Shown: positions 53,701 to 61,481, counted from the stretch's first letter. The stretch: 64,000 nucleotides of DNA from Eisenibacter elegans DSM 3317 (GCF_000430505.1 NZ_AUMD01000019.1:186001-250000), one strand, 5' to 3'. Program-made: numbers and translations. Notes: generated by a model not told the origin, from the letters alone.

Positions 53701-56646
53701 ACGCCAGTAGAGCAACACATCTCGGTTGACGATGGCCGTAATCCCAGAGTTGATGGTTACGGTTTTGCTTGACCCATCCCCATTAGACGGGCCAGCAGTC
53801 AAAGGAGCTCCTGTAGAGCCCGGAGGGCCTCCCAGCTCGGTGGGGTCAATCTCCATAATGAAGTTGCCATTCAGTGTGAAGTTGATGTCCGCTACACAGT
53901 CGCGCTGTGCGCGTCTAGGAATCAGTACGTCCAGATTTTGGTCGGTTACGCCCGGTATTACGCCTTGGGGGTTGTATGCTGGTGTGCCGCCGGGGCCGCC
54001 GCCGGTAAAGCCCGGCTCAGATACAATCCAGTTGCGGGTATCGTTCCAAGAGGTATTATGAGCACCTACCCAAATCGCTGCCGGAGGGTTCACCCATACG
54101 ATGCGGTCTCCCGGAGGGCTGTTACTCCGGTCATTATTGGTACCTTCATCTTTCAACCCGCCGATACGCCCGCCGGCTGAGCCGGTAGTATTGACTAGGT
54201 AGATAGCACTTTCCGTTTTGCGGCTGGCCACACTGACGTTGTTGTTGTCGTTGTCGCTAAATACTGTCTCCACAATACGGATATTGCCTTGTGTGTGTAC
54301 TGTCAACAATGTTTTATTGTCCGCACCCTCGAAAGTACAGTTGGAGAAACTGAAGATACTTGTACCATTGTTATTGGGGGCAGCGGCCACAGGCACTACC
54401 CAAGCGCTGGTGCTATAATCATAAAAAATCACATTTTCAAAAGCTGTTACCCCACCACGTTTGCCAAGGTTACCTGCTCCGGGGATATTAATATCGTTGT
54501 CTGTAGCATAACGTGTGCCGGCAATGGCATAGCCACCCGGTACGGAGCTAGGGAAGGCCCAGCCTGCATAGCGGGCGCGGAGACGGCATCCGCCGTAAAA
54601 CCCATAGCGCAAACGTCCCCCTACTTGTGAGTCGCGGTTGATGATGGCTATCGCGCCTGCATTACCTTCGATGGTTACGAAAGAGCCATCACGCCCACGG
54701 AAAATCGCTCCAATACCGGCGTTTCCGCCTTGATTATCGCGAGACATCAGGACGATTCCCCCACCATCTAGGACAAATTCACCGGCGTGTGTGGGGTTGG
54801 GCAGGCCGCCTACATAAGCGCCATTGCCAAGGGCGAGGACGTTAATTTCGTCAAAGGATTCATCCCCAAAAAGCAGTCGCCGTCCAGCGCCTACACGGAA
54901 GCGCCCTGCATAGATGGTCAAATGCCCTAAGATACGCATACTTACCAACGCACCGCTGGCGTTTTGGGTAACCTCTCCGGCTGCTTTGATTACGAAAACG
55001 TTTGGCATTGTAATGCCTTGGCCTAGGTTGGCATCGTTGAAGTTGTCGTATAGTTGTTGTACAAAAGACTCAATTGTTTGGTTGGCAAAGCCGTTGAAAA
55101 CCACTGCGGGGCGGCGATTATTGCGCCACTGTGCCGTACTTGACTCTAGGATTCTGTTGACAGGGCCTATAAAAAAGCCTGCGCGAGAGCCTGCGCCGCC
55201 GCTAAAGTTTAGCTCGTCGGGATTTATATTAGGGCCAGAGGTTTTATCTTCCAAATTACCTCCAAGGTGCAAACAAATGTCTTGTTCGTTCCCTACACGG
55301 TTGTTGCCATACAAGTCTAATGACGCACCATTGTATGCCCCTGTGCCTACGTTGGGATTTTCAATAATAAGGTTGCCCCTGACGTTCATATCAGCCGCCG
55401 GAACTCTCCACTGCCCACCATAGATATTGGATCCATTGCTAGCAGGGTAGGGCGAATTGACAGTACCATCGTACACGTGAAAGTTGGGGCTAAACAAGTT
55501 GTTGGCCACAGGTGTTCCGTGTGTGACAGCAGTTCTATCTGTAATACCGCTTACATTATTTACAATAACGGCACCAGCCTGTATGGTAAAGTTACCGGTG
55601 TTGGCCTTGACCAATCGGCCTTGGTCCTCGGGGCCACCGGCATTATTCACATCCATCACGCCATCTCCTACAACACCAGACAAGAAGGGAATAAATACTT
55701 GCCCATCTGTCTCATTGGCTGTATAAGCCGCAGGCCCCCCTCCGGGGATACCACTGTTGATGACACGTATTTTGGACTTGTTGATACGGATATTGTCAAA
55801 TGCGCCTGTAGCCAACACACTGCGTGTGCCGGCAAACTCTGGCAATACATTTTGAAAATTAAAGGTTCGGCCTGCCGCCGCTACATCGATAAGCGCATAA
55901 GTATTTTTAGTACGGTGGTCTACCCTGCCTGTCGGATCCATCGATGAGGCTGCGCCAACAGTTACATCTTGGCGTGCATAATACAGCACATAATCGTTGA
56001 CTCCATTTTGCCCCAATCCTTGCATTTCGAGGTTGATATCCGGAATATCCCCGATATTGGCTCGCCGCCGTTTGCCCAACAAGCCCTCGTTGAGATAGTT
56101 ACGGCCAAGGAATATGGTTGTATTAGCCGATAGGGCAATAAAACTACCTCCGGGGTTGGCCAGAGTGTTGGTAGCTGCGCCCGAGCGGATGTGTAAATCT
56201 CGCCCGATGTTCAAACGAATGGTCTCATTGAAGTAATAGCCGTTATTTTGGATGATGAAATCGCCAATAACTTGCAACCCTGTTGGGTTTTGGGTGAGTC
56301 CGTGCCGGTTATAGAGCGCTGCATCAGACTGAATAGTAATCGAGTTGACCTCTATCCCCATCACAACATCAGGGATACTACAAACATTGGTACCGCTGGC
56401 AATAATGACATCATCTGTGTCGATGGGAACACCTACCGGAGTCCAGTTATTGGGGTTAAACCAATCACTGCTGGAGCTAGGATTCCCCCCTGCCGGAACA
56501 CGGGGAGCAGACCAAGTTTTCTGTGCTTGTACTCCGACTGAAGACATCAGCCAAAACAAGCAGCATAGTACAAGCCAATAGCTTGTCCGATTTTTGGAGA
56601 GTTGGTGGTACATGGTAAATAGAGGTGTTTGGGTATGGGCTTGCAT
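47707..56646 (-). CDS. Giant secreted repeat protein with T9SS sorting domain (paralogue 2)
   Basis: 2979 residues, same architecture as its neighbour: signal peptide (LVLCCLFWLMSSVGVQA), W modules near residues 44 (WFNPNNWTPVGVP), 855 (WNDTRNWIV) and 2170 (WSADVNWRPDGVP), 14 GGxGYTTAPTVTITGGGG-type repeats, and the tail AAFVIYPNPVISGQPIYLSLP to KGVYIVRTI. The two differ most in the spacers and at the C-terminal third. Start at 56646 (MQAHTQTPLF) or 56613 (MYHQLSKNRTSYW); the latter resembles the other paralogue better, both have an intact signal peptide. Likely a tandem duplicate kept by divergence with local gene conversion. Confidence 0.88.
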   Translation of the reverse strand: MQAHTQTPLFTMYHQLSKNRTSYWLVLCCLFWLMSSVGVQAQKTWSAPRVPAGGNPSSSSDWFNPNNWTPVGVPIDTDDVIIASGTNVCSIPDVVMGIEVNSITIQSDAALYNRHGLTQNPTGLQVIGDFIIQNNGYYFNETIRLNIGRDLHIRSGAATNTLANPGGSFIALSANTTIFLGRNYLNEGLLGKRRRANIGDIPDINLEMQGLGQNGVNDYVLYYARQDVTVGAASSMDPTGRVDHRTKNTYALIDVAAAGRTFNFQNVLPEFAGTRSVLATGAFDNIRINKSKIRVINSGIPGGGPAAYTANETDGQVFIPFLSGVVGDGVMDVNNAGGPEDQGRLVKANTGNFTIQAGAVIVNNVSGITDRTAVTHGTPVANNLFSPNFHVYDGTVNSPYPASNGSNIYGGQWRVPAADMNVRGNLIIENPNVGTGAYNGASLDLYGNNRVGNEQDICLHLGGNLEDKTSGPNINPDELNFSGGAGSRAGFFIGPVNRILESSTAQWRNNRRPAVVFNGFANQTIESFVQQLYDNFNDANLGQGITMPNVFVIKAAGEVTQNASGALVSMRILGHLTIYAGRFRVGAGRRLLFGDESFDEINVLALGNGAYVGGLPNPTHAGEFVLDGGGIVLMSRDNQGGNAGIGAIFRGRDGSFVTIEGNAGAIAIINRDSQVGGRLRYGFYGGCRLRARYAGWAFPSSVPGGYAIAGTRYATDNDINIPGAGNLGKRGGVTAFENVIFYDYSTSAWVVPVAAAPNNNGTSIFSFSNCTFEGADNKTLLTVHTQGNIRIVETVFSDNDNNNVSVASRKTESAIYLVNTTGSAGGRIGGLKDEGTNNDRSNSPPGDRIVWVNPPAAIWVGAHNTSWNDTRNWIVSEPGFTGGGPGGTPAYNPQGVIPGVTDQNLDVLIPRRAQRDCVADINFTLNGNFIMEIDPTELGGPPGSTGAPLTAGPSNGDGSSKTVTINSGITAIVNRDVLLYWRTTMIWQANSELQVGGNFMALFNTDRASTAPNRCATIQAHPTSRLVIIGNQNQQISPRHNTLGNLIIRKTAGVASFQGIAYQTNSATGAVGANFRWTVRVASNLYIESGHMRMLSDTRLDVRGDYIQDNNTPGVQVGASFFEPLGSVLVFRGSFYARDGRMAAGNRDMLFQPLVGTTAHEIAATPNHQFNRVIFGNSNGQMEIYAGNNQTVAGTSDQNNTNVVYTLVDPDPTETDLISYYSIGQTTLQDRRAILNAGRSMIVRQLELQSGSRLELSLNDGEAAELRVFSGGWVRAANNSTFNAIGSQERFVRVTRFDQTGRYELTIDGTIRMRYYTLEYMDDNGLNLTANARPTSFGTITYGGGGEGYVFDPGNGITNDVELVALFDGQGAAASATVGNTPLAAVNVLNGGQGYTTPPTVTAPGGAPNATFAATLLGSPLTSIAVTSPGGGYPVSNATVQSGRIPFNFTGYPAGKQATNYATPSGFAIVDNRVTGLPIPATLYTQVPEVVIAVPAAGGVQAEARVLLNPTSITGINIVSGGLGYAVGEPITASDPAGTDFAAEVSAVDGAGAITAVNITAFGNPDYVRPRPVVNTASGDGAVLTFNITATAINSYDITKEGSGYDANNPPSVTVNTVNVGTATITVGTTIVGAVVTAQGNGLLDLPTNAEVTLSVAGAPNATFDFNTPGGYVNQVTVLTGGQYAVIPPIQFSAPNLVGGIEPTAAAIGLAGEINTVDVVFRGRFYKTAPLVAFRNTGVGAGASFRSLMLPSAIRAINVLDGGDGYSSPPTVTITPAYVPVAPFNENVVGTTNVRAVMDPGGTRVVAFHIATDTLVGSSITALHVVEGGRGFTVPPTISFVSTNNLENPTVTHATATATVAGGQISSITVNTAGIGYTTAPQVIITPDPADNDKIGFIDILDPGTGYTTAPTVTITGGGGAGAAATAVVHQGRVIAIEVTNAGAGYTSTPTVTLTGGGGVGAAATAQLGAGGAIVVAQLNNSAFGYRTAPNISITGGGTPTRQAAARVQLTDTYIESIVKVPIQRFPAAALSDGIITNTAFGITGRGVMVHPNVSFYRTTNPTLVDNGIDGWDTNWWNYAAAASATGGPRIDTIYNVIFPKNPAVDGGGSFTDSKNVWRDNTNTLAQNRVIFKDAVGTFSGEDFDFDPATGVNNAIGNTFIHVIPNTTPDLMVTWVGPNVKRWDGGPDNSGTSWSADVNWRPDGVPEPGDDIVIDWSLLWVEYDTLPGTKGTPIVRSPSPTLVVAMDEVGVANGTRLAHGRNMTLNAIIRGIEGGPSIEAPIELNIRERMRLTGTVAIESGATVQFEGSATGLLEVGESWSNNGNFLAGSNSTVRFYRNVSRTISNRLAPKDPVSFLISNPINSFYRLELADGVTDLSTDIYVRDSLTIQDRATFNSNSQFIHLEGDWTNRGRFEELNSTMVFQGGKPVQNVLRDDRRFRAATNIDTIANKQNFYNVRFVKSSGVVRLGSRLEIVRTGVAAFSFGIVESFSGKEFILSQSAGLAGPANQGSHVKGPVGRIHNAVGSTDLSYPIGGGLGLYTGGTQGYSFRLLDTQVRPLSDQGAAVPTMFVAEQIEGNINELEGVRTVINAPDKFYVSRTRYWDVDIRPYVSDGSIANTFPDADRIHIPGVGPTARTAFSQLRSTRVELSYNQAIENIRLDTSIGDPIELDAPADSLAAGIGDLYVLKDSAALFDCQKALGFLPLKPNPQVEYTSLPNTATPDPGNTLNCGLSGGELALLQNEHQNNTRIFMGTAYRGDTLYIISSTPTTYASQATVLSDPINTLGNGNLALGYPLEALNLEIIDIRAERVGSQALISWTTVNESQSVRFVIERSQDGTNFVAIGEVRAVGGQLNNYQFTDRSPKAGINYYRIRQINRSVDDELTRVVSVSFDNEAAFVIYPNPVISGQPIYLSLPSTPRGDKARVMVIDMMGRIVIDRSIILDGNPLEVFLSKQLSKGVYIVRTITPDANYEGKIIVQ
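49963..50307. repeat. Near-identical tract shared with the first giant gene
   Basis: Counterpart of 40788-41131; encodes the third W module and the segment up to the DNTNTLA region. Confidence 0.8.
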
Positions 56647-57149
56647 ATTGATTAAATACGATTCAGTACTGGTAGCTTAATAATACCATTGGTATTGTGT
56701 GGTTAGTTGTATATACGCTTCATCAGACAGAAGTAAATAGGGCTGTCATGAATTTTTGGTTTTCGTGTTAAGGCTTGTTCGGGGGTTTTGTATAGTTTTG
56801 TATGTTTGAGTGTCTGCTACTGTTTTGTTATTCGCAAACTGGCAATCATCTTCAAAGACAATAAATACTTGTTTTTCAGTGTCATGCATATTTACTTAGT
56901 ACCTCTCAGCCTTTTAATATAACAGAACGTAAATGACTTAGGGCTTCGTACAAATGATTTTGGTGTTTGCGCTGCCAAGCTAGTAAGTTTTATAATAGAA
57001 ACCAATCTTTTTTATCTCAGATGCTCTTTGCATCTTTGCTCTGTTCAATATGCAACATCTTTGCCAAGGCTGATAGCTATTTCGGCTAAAGGCTTTTTTT
57101 CATCGACGAATCTGATTTTAATATAGACTAAAAATTTGCACTTTTGACT
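56647..57149. other. Divergent intergenic region between the second giant gene and rsmH
   Basis: 503 bp of AT-rich DNA that must hold promoters in both directions. A dyad AATACC-ATT-GGTATT lies at 56682-56696, 36 bp upstream of the giant gene, and could be an operator. No consensus TTTG-N19-TANNTTTG was found. No mraZ, the usual gene before rsmH. Confidence 0.45.
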
Positions 57150-58079
57150 ATGTCTGAGACTTATCATATACCCGTATTACGCGATGCCTGTTTGGAAGGC
57201 CTCAATATCCGTCCTGACGGAACCTATGTAGATGTAACTTTTGGTGGCGGTGGGCATTCCAAAGCTCTATTAGAACGCCTCGACAACAAGGGTCGGCTGT
57301 ATGCCTTTGACCAAGATGCAGCAGCTGCCGAACAAGCCCAAAAACTGGCTACATACCCTCAATTTCAGTTTATTCAAGCCAATTTCCGGTATATCGGCAA
57401 ATTCTTGCGCCTACACGGGGTGCGTCAAGTAGATGGCATCTTGGCCGACCTAGGGGTGTCTTCGCACCAGTTTGATACCGCAGAGCGGGGCTTTTCTATC
57501 CGTGCAGATGCTCCTTTGGACATGCGCATGGATACTGCTGCTCCCCTCACGGCTGCCGAGGTGCTTCGTACGTATTCCGAAGCAGAACTACATCGGATTT
57601 TAGGGATGTATGGCGAGGTTCGCAATGCCAAGACCTTGGCCAACGCCCTTGTGCGGGCGCGACAACAAGCACCCATCGCCACGGTAGCCCAACTCAAGGC
57701 CGTTCTCGAAAAACATGCCCCCAAACACCGTGAATTTAAATACTTTGCCCAAGTTTTTCAGGCGCTGCGCATTGTAGTTAATGAGGAGATGGGAGTACTG
57801 GAGGAGTTTCTGGGGCAGTGTGCCTCTCTGATTCGCCCCGGTGGCCGCTTGGTAGTCCTCTCCTACCATTCACTCGAAGACCGCCCCGTCAAGAACCTCA
57901 TTCAAAAAGGGGTGCTGTTTGGGGAGCCCGAAAAAGATGTGTACGGCAATTTTTACAAGCCCTTTGAGGCGCTCCACCGCAAACCTATCGAAGCAGATGA
58001 GACTGAGCTGGCAGCCAACCCGCGTGCCCGCAGTGCCAAACTCAGGGTGGCCGTCCGCACAGAAGATGGGGTGCGTTAG
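57150..58079 (+). CDS. rsmH: 16S rRNA (cytosine(1402)-N4)-methyltransferase
   Basis: 309 residues (old name mraW). Methylates C1402 of 16S rRNA. SAM site YVDVTFGGGGHSKALLERL. Family marks are ILADLGVSSHQFDTAERGFS, RADAPLDMRMD and the C-terminal VVLSYHSLEDRPVKNLIQ. The start at 57150 (MSETYHIPVLRDA) fits the family; a TTG two codons earlier is also in frame. Normally followed by ftsL and ftsI in the dcw cluster; here it stands alone. Confidence 0.95.
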   Translation: MSETYHIPVLRDACLEGLNIRPDGTYVDVTFGGGGHSKALLERLDNKGRLYAFDQDAAAAEQAQKLATYPQFQFIQANFRYIGKFLRLHGVRQVDGILADLGVSSHQFDTAERGFSIRADAPLDMRMDTAAPLTAAEVLRTYSEAELHRILGMYGEVRNAKTLANALVRARQQAPIATVAQLKAVLEKHAPKHREFKYFAQVFQALRIVVNEEMGVLEEFLGQCASLIRPGGRLVVLSYHSLEDRPVKNLIQKGVLFGEPEKDVYGNFYKPFEALHRKPIEADETELAANPRARSAKLRVAVRTEDGVR

Positions 58080-58160
58080 CAACTCCCTTTCAAAAACCTT
58101 ACACAACATGGAGATACGGCTTAGCAACATCCGAGTATGGGCTCTTTGGTAGCATCTTTT

Positions 58161-58285
58161 CACGCCACTGGACACTTTTCAGATTCCACAGTTAAAACTG
58201 TGAGCCAAGTCTCATTTTAGCACCCCCAAAAAAATGAGGCCTCAGCTTGTCTCGGAGCTGGCGCTCCAAGCTATATCCTTTTAAG
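58161..58285 (+). repeat. R2 MITE, copy D, one end eroded
   Basis: Left terminal repeat CACGCCACTGGACACTTTTC, interior ACAGTTAAAACTGTGAG, CCTCAGCTTGTCTCGG and AGCTGGCGCTCCAAGCT. The right terminal repeat is lost. ATCTTTT precedes and ATCCTTTT follows it, a possible target duplication. Confidence 0.65.
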
Positions 58286-58390
58286 TAAAGCGGTTTTTTG
58301 AAGCCCCCTTACCGCGCCTCCTCTAAGCCACATACCCACGAGTATGATAAGCCTTTGGTTGCCAAGGGGTTTTGCCAAGCGCTAGCCCGA

Positions 58391-58993
58391 TTATTTTACT
58401 TGCATTGCCTGTAGGTATTGGCGGACATACTTGCCCAAGATATCAAATTCGAGGTTCACGCGGTCGCCTACGGCCAAGTAGCGGAAGGTTGTGTGTTCGT
58501 AGGTGTAGGGGATAATGGCTACCGAGAACTGTCCTTGTTGCGAATCTACCACGGTCAGGCTTACCCCATTGACACAGATGGAGCCTTTCTCGACAGTCAT
58601 ATTGCCAGTGTCGGCCTCATAGCTGAATGTAAAACGCCAACTTCCATCCTCATCGGCAATGGCCATACAGCGCCCTACTTGGTCTACGTGCCCTTGAACG
58701 ATATGACCATCCAGACGGCCATTCATCTGCATACAGCGTTCAATATTGACAAAACGGCCTTCTTGCCAATCGCCGAGGTTGGTCTTTTGTAGGGTCTCAT
58801 CAATCGCCGTAACGGTGTATTGCTGTTTTTCAGGGGATACTTGCGTTACGGTAAGGCAAGCACCATTGTGGGCTACGCTTTGGTCTACTTTCAGCTCCGA
58901 CGCCAAGGAGGCTTGGAGGGTGAATGTGCGGTTGCTGCCTTGGGTCTCGATGGCGACGATTTGCGCCATTTGCTCTATAATTCCGGTAAACAT
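58391..58993 (-). CDS. ribE: Riboflavin synthase, alpha chain
   Basis: 200-residue enzyme that dismutates 6,7-dimethyl-8-ribityllumazine to riboflavin. It shows the internal duplication typical of the enzyme: MFTGIIEQMAQIVAIE with VAHNGACLTVTQ in the first barrel, and LDGHIVQGHVDQVG with GSICVNGVSLTVV in the second. The start at 58993 gives the exact family N-terminus. It is 22 bp downstream of the M23 peptidase gene and probably co-transcribed with it. Other rib genes are outside the window. Confidence 0.95.
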   Translation of the reverse strand: MFTGIIEQMAQIVAIETQGSNRTFTLQASLASELKVDQSVAHNGACLTVTQVSPEKQQYTVTAIDETLQKTNLGDWQEGRFVNIERCMQMNGRLDGHIVQGHVDQVGRCMAIADEDGSWRFTFSYEADTGNMTVEKGSICVNGVSLTVVDSQQGQFSVAIIPYTYEHTTFRYLAVGDRVNLEFDILGKYVRQYLQAMQVK

Positions 58994-59015
58994 CGTATTG
59001 AGGCTAATATTTATC

Positions 59016-60950
59016 TTAAAAATCGGTGGTATAAGTCTGTTGATTGCCGACCTCATCAGTTACAGTCAAGACAAAGTTGCCTTTGAGGCGCTGTATGTTG
59101 GGTGGCAAGGCAGTCTTGAGGAGCTTTTGTTTGTGCTCATAATCGAGTAACACATATTGGCCATCAATGGTTGCCTGATAGCTTTTGATGCCTGATAGGT
59201 CATCGCTGATTTTGAAACTGATTTGCTGTGGGCTGCGCTGGTGTAGTGTGATTTTGGGCGGGGTTTTGTCTGTCAAGAGGTCGAATGTACCCAACACGCG
59301 GGTGTCAAATGTCAAGATGCCCTCTTGGTTGTAGCTGCGTTGCATGGCTGAGCTCCCTCCGGAGAGGTAATAGGCTGCTTGTTTTGGCTGAAGGGTGTGT
59401 TTGCGCAAGCCTACCTGTATGTGCGTGCGTAAGGGGATTTCGGGGGCGTTGATGCGCCATCCCTCTGCGCGGCGTTCTACTTCGAGGTAGAGGGTGTCGA
59501 AGAGCGTTTGGGGTTCAAAGCTGATTTCGAGCTCATCGTCTGCATAAAAGGCACTGGTTTGGCTCGGGACAAGCATCTTGAAGTATGTTGGAATGCGGAT
59601 AGGGCCTACGGCAATCTCTTCGGGCAGGCCGTGGGCTAGGTTCCAAAGATACACACTGGTCTGCTGTTTGGTATAGGCCAAAGGGAGGTCTAGAGGCGTA
59701 CCAAAGAAATACAGTTGGGCTTTTTCGCCGCCTTGTTTGAGATTTTGGCCTTCTATCTTAAGTATATTGCCCACAATACTGTATTGTAGTTGGGGTTTGA
59801 GCGGGCTTTGGGCGGGGCTAAACTTAGGCTGTGCAACCGGAGGAGCTCCCTGTAGGCTCAGGCTCAATGTGCTCTCATTGCCGTAGGTGTCGGAGGCCTT
59901 CAATACGATTTGGCGGCTGCGTTTGTCGCGTAAGGCAATACGGCCTTTGAGGGCATCGGCCACGCGGTAGTTGTCTGTCATCTCATTGCCATTGGCCACA
60001 TAACAGCGCTGAAAGCCCTGCCCTGTGCGCCGATTGAGCGGGTAGTCCATATGTACTAAGGCGCTGCGGCCTTGGTTGAGGGGAATGCGGTTGAGGTCGG
60101 CACGGAAGTGCGACTTACCGTCTACCAACAGCTCGATATTGGTAGTCGCATAGGTGTTGGAGGCATTGTTGGCTACATCATAGGTAACGATACTGATACC
60201 GACCTCTCCCCAAATGTCGATGGGCTTATCGAGGACAAATTTTCCTTTGCCCTTGCCTCTCACAGGTAGGGTGAGGGTTTCGAACTGCCCCTGCACGCGG
60301 GCATCCACACTGAGGGGCGTAATGGCAATATAGGTAATCACGGGGGGGAGTTTATCCTTGGGCAGCTCTTTTTGAAAGCCCCCTACCCTGGCCGGGTTGA
60401 GGACTACATCGTCGAGGGTGCGGATTTCGTAGTGCAGGTGTGCTCCTGCCGATGCTCCGGTATTGCCCACATAGGCGATGATTTGCCCTTGTTTGACGGG
60501 CAACTCGTCGGGTTTGAGTGTCAGGTCGAGGATGTTTTCGCGCAGGGCATAATGTTTGGCTACTACATAATCGGCAACAGAAGCCGCAAAGCCGTCGAGG
60601 TGGCCATAGACGGTCTGATGGCCGGTAGTAGGGTGTGTGAGGTAGAGTACCTTGCCGTAGCCATACGAAGATACCCCAATCCGCGATACGTAACCATCAG
60701 CAGAGGCATAGACAGGTGTTCCTACGAGGGCCACAATGTCTAGCCCGGCGTGGAGATGGCTGCCACGCACTTCGCCGACGTTACCGGCAAGGTAGGCTGT
60801 TTTGCCCGGATTGACCGGGAAGGTGTATTGTTGTGCTTGTAGGGCTGTGAGGGAAAAACTAGCGACAAACCCTAAGGTCAATAGCAAGCAATGAACTATC
60901 AGCCAATAACTATGATGGAAATAGGCTTCGAAGGTGCGGTTTAGGAGCAT
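59016..60950 (-). CDS. Exported M23-family peptidase
   Basis: 644 residues. Signal peptide WLIVHCLLLTLGFVASFSL, cleavage near ALQAQ. Residues about 40-195 are a lysostaphin-type (LytM) M23 domain: GSHLHAGLDIVALVGTPVYA with H and D zinc ligands, GKVLYLTHPTTGHQTVYGHL, and GAHLHYEIR with the third ligand. The following 450 residues are beta-rich with no family recognised, ending DEVGNQQTYTTDF. It probably cuts peptidoglycan crosslinks in the periplasm. First gene before ribE. -7 box at 60977-60984. Confidence 0.92.
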   Translation of the reverse strand: MLLNRTFEAYFHHSYWLIVHCLLLTLGFVASFSLTALQAQQYTFPVNPGKTAYLAGNVGEVRGSHLHAGLDIVALVGTPVYASADGYVSRIGVSSYGYGKVLYLTHPTTGHQTVYGHLDGFAASVADYVVAKHYALRENILDLTLKPDELPVKQGQIIAYVGNTGASAGAHLHYEIRTLDDVVLNPARVGGFQKELPKDKLPPVITYIAITPLSVDARVQGQFETLTLPVRGKGKGKFVLDKPIDIWGEVGISIVTYDVANNASNTYATTNIELLVDGKSHFRADLNRIPLNQGRSALVHMDYPLNRRTGQGFQRCYVANGNEMTDNYRVADALKGRIALRDKRSRQIVLKASDTYGNESTLSLSLQGAPPVAQPKFSPAQSPLKPQLQYSIVGNILKIEGQNLKQGGEKAQLYFFGTPLDLPLAYTKQQTSVYLWNLAHGLPEEIAVGPIRIPTYFKMLVPSQTSAFYADDELEISFEPQTLFDTLYLEVERRAEGWRINAPEIPLRTHIQVGLRKHTLQPKQAAYYLSGGSSAMQRSYNQEGILTFDTRVLGTFDLLTDKTPPKITLHQRSPQQISFKISDDLSGIKSYQATIDGQYVLLDYEHKQKLLKTALPPNIQRLKGNFVLTVTDEVGNQQTYTTDF

Positions 60951-60976
60951 TTTTAAGTGGGGGAGGTTCGGGCATA

Positions 60977-60984
60977 CAAAAATA
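60977..60984 (-). promoter_or_regulatory. Probable -7 box of the M23 peptidase-ribE operon
   Basis: TATTTTTG on the minus strand, 26 bp before the start. Confidence 0.5.
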
Positions 60985-61041
60985 CCCAAAGAAGTGCTTT
61001 CCTTGGGTAAATCAATGTCTGGGAAGTCGCATGGGCGATGA

Positions 61042-61224
61042 TTAAGCTTCTTCTTTTTGGTATTTGGCTTTTTGATCAGAGCCTTTTACGGTGTTGATTT
61101 TTTGCTGAAGCTCGGCGATTTTATCATAGTTGCGGTCGCCACCGTTTTTCTCTTTTTTCTTGCTCCATTCGTTTGACAACTCCTGCTTCAAGGCGTTAAG
61201 CTCGTCCATATTGATATTTTTCAC
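61042..61224 (-). CDS. Small charged protein
   Basis: 60 residues from a GTG at 61224, or 55 from ATG 61209. Strongly helical and charged: ELNALKQELSNEWSKKKEK, NYDKIAELQQKINTVKG, KAKYQKEEA. No family recognised. Support for a real gene comes from the promoter at 61275-61303 and the coding-like composition. Confidence 0.65.
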   Translation of the reverse strand: MKNINMDELNALKQELSNEWSKKKEKNGGDRNYDKIAELQQKINTVKGSDQKAKYQKEEA

Positions 61225-61274
61225 GGCTGTATCTATTTTGTGGGTGAAAATTTTGTGTTTTTGAAAATGGAATG

Positions 61275-61303
61275 CAAAGATAGTAAAAAAATCCCTAGAC
61301 CAA
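61275..61303 (-). promoter_or_regulatory. Promoter of the small charged protein
   Basis: Minus strand TTG (61303-61301), 18 bp, TATCTTTG (61282-61275); near-consensus. Confidence 0.65.
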
Positions 61304-61333
61304 GGTTTTGACCTGAATTTTATTATACCTCAG

Positions 61334-61365
61334 CGCTCTCCAAGATTTTGAAAAACCTTGGAGAG
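61334..61365. repeat. R3-type hairpin
   Basis: GCTCTCCAAGATTTT and AAAAACCTTGGAGAGC form an almost perfect palindrome, related to 16255-16281. Confidence 0.55.
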
Positions 61366-61372
61366 CTTGTGT

Positions 61373-61476
61373 ATACCCAATCAAAATTGATTGGCGAAAT
61401 GTATGCCCTGAAAACCCTCGGGCATCAAGAAGATCAAATCTTGTAAATCCTCAAATCAAGTACATCTTGGCTTAAA
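61373..61476 (+). repeat. Dispersed repeat R1, full-length copy
   Basis: TACCCAATCAAAATTGATTGG at the start (in two parts), CATCAAGAAGATCAAATCTTG in the middle and CTCAAATCAAGTACATCTTGG at the end. Confidence 0.7.
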
Positions 61477-61481
61477 AAGGC

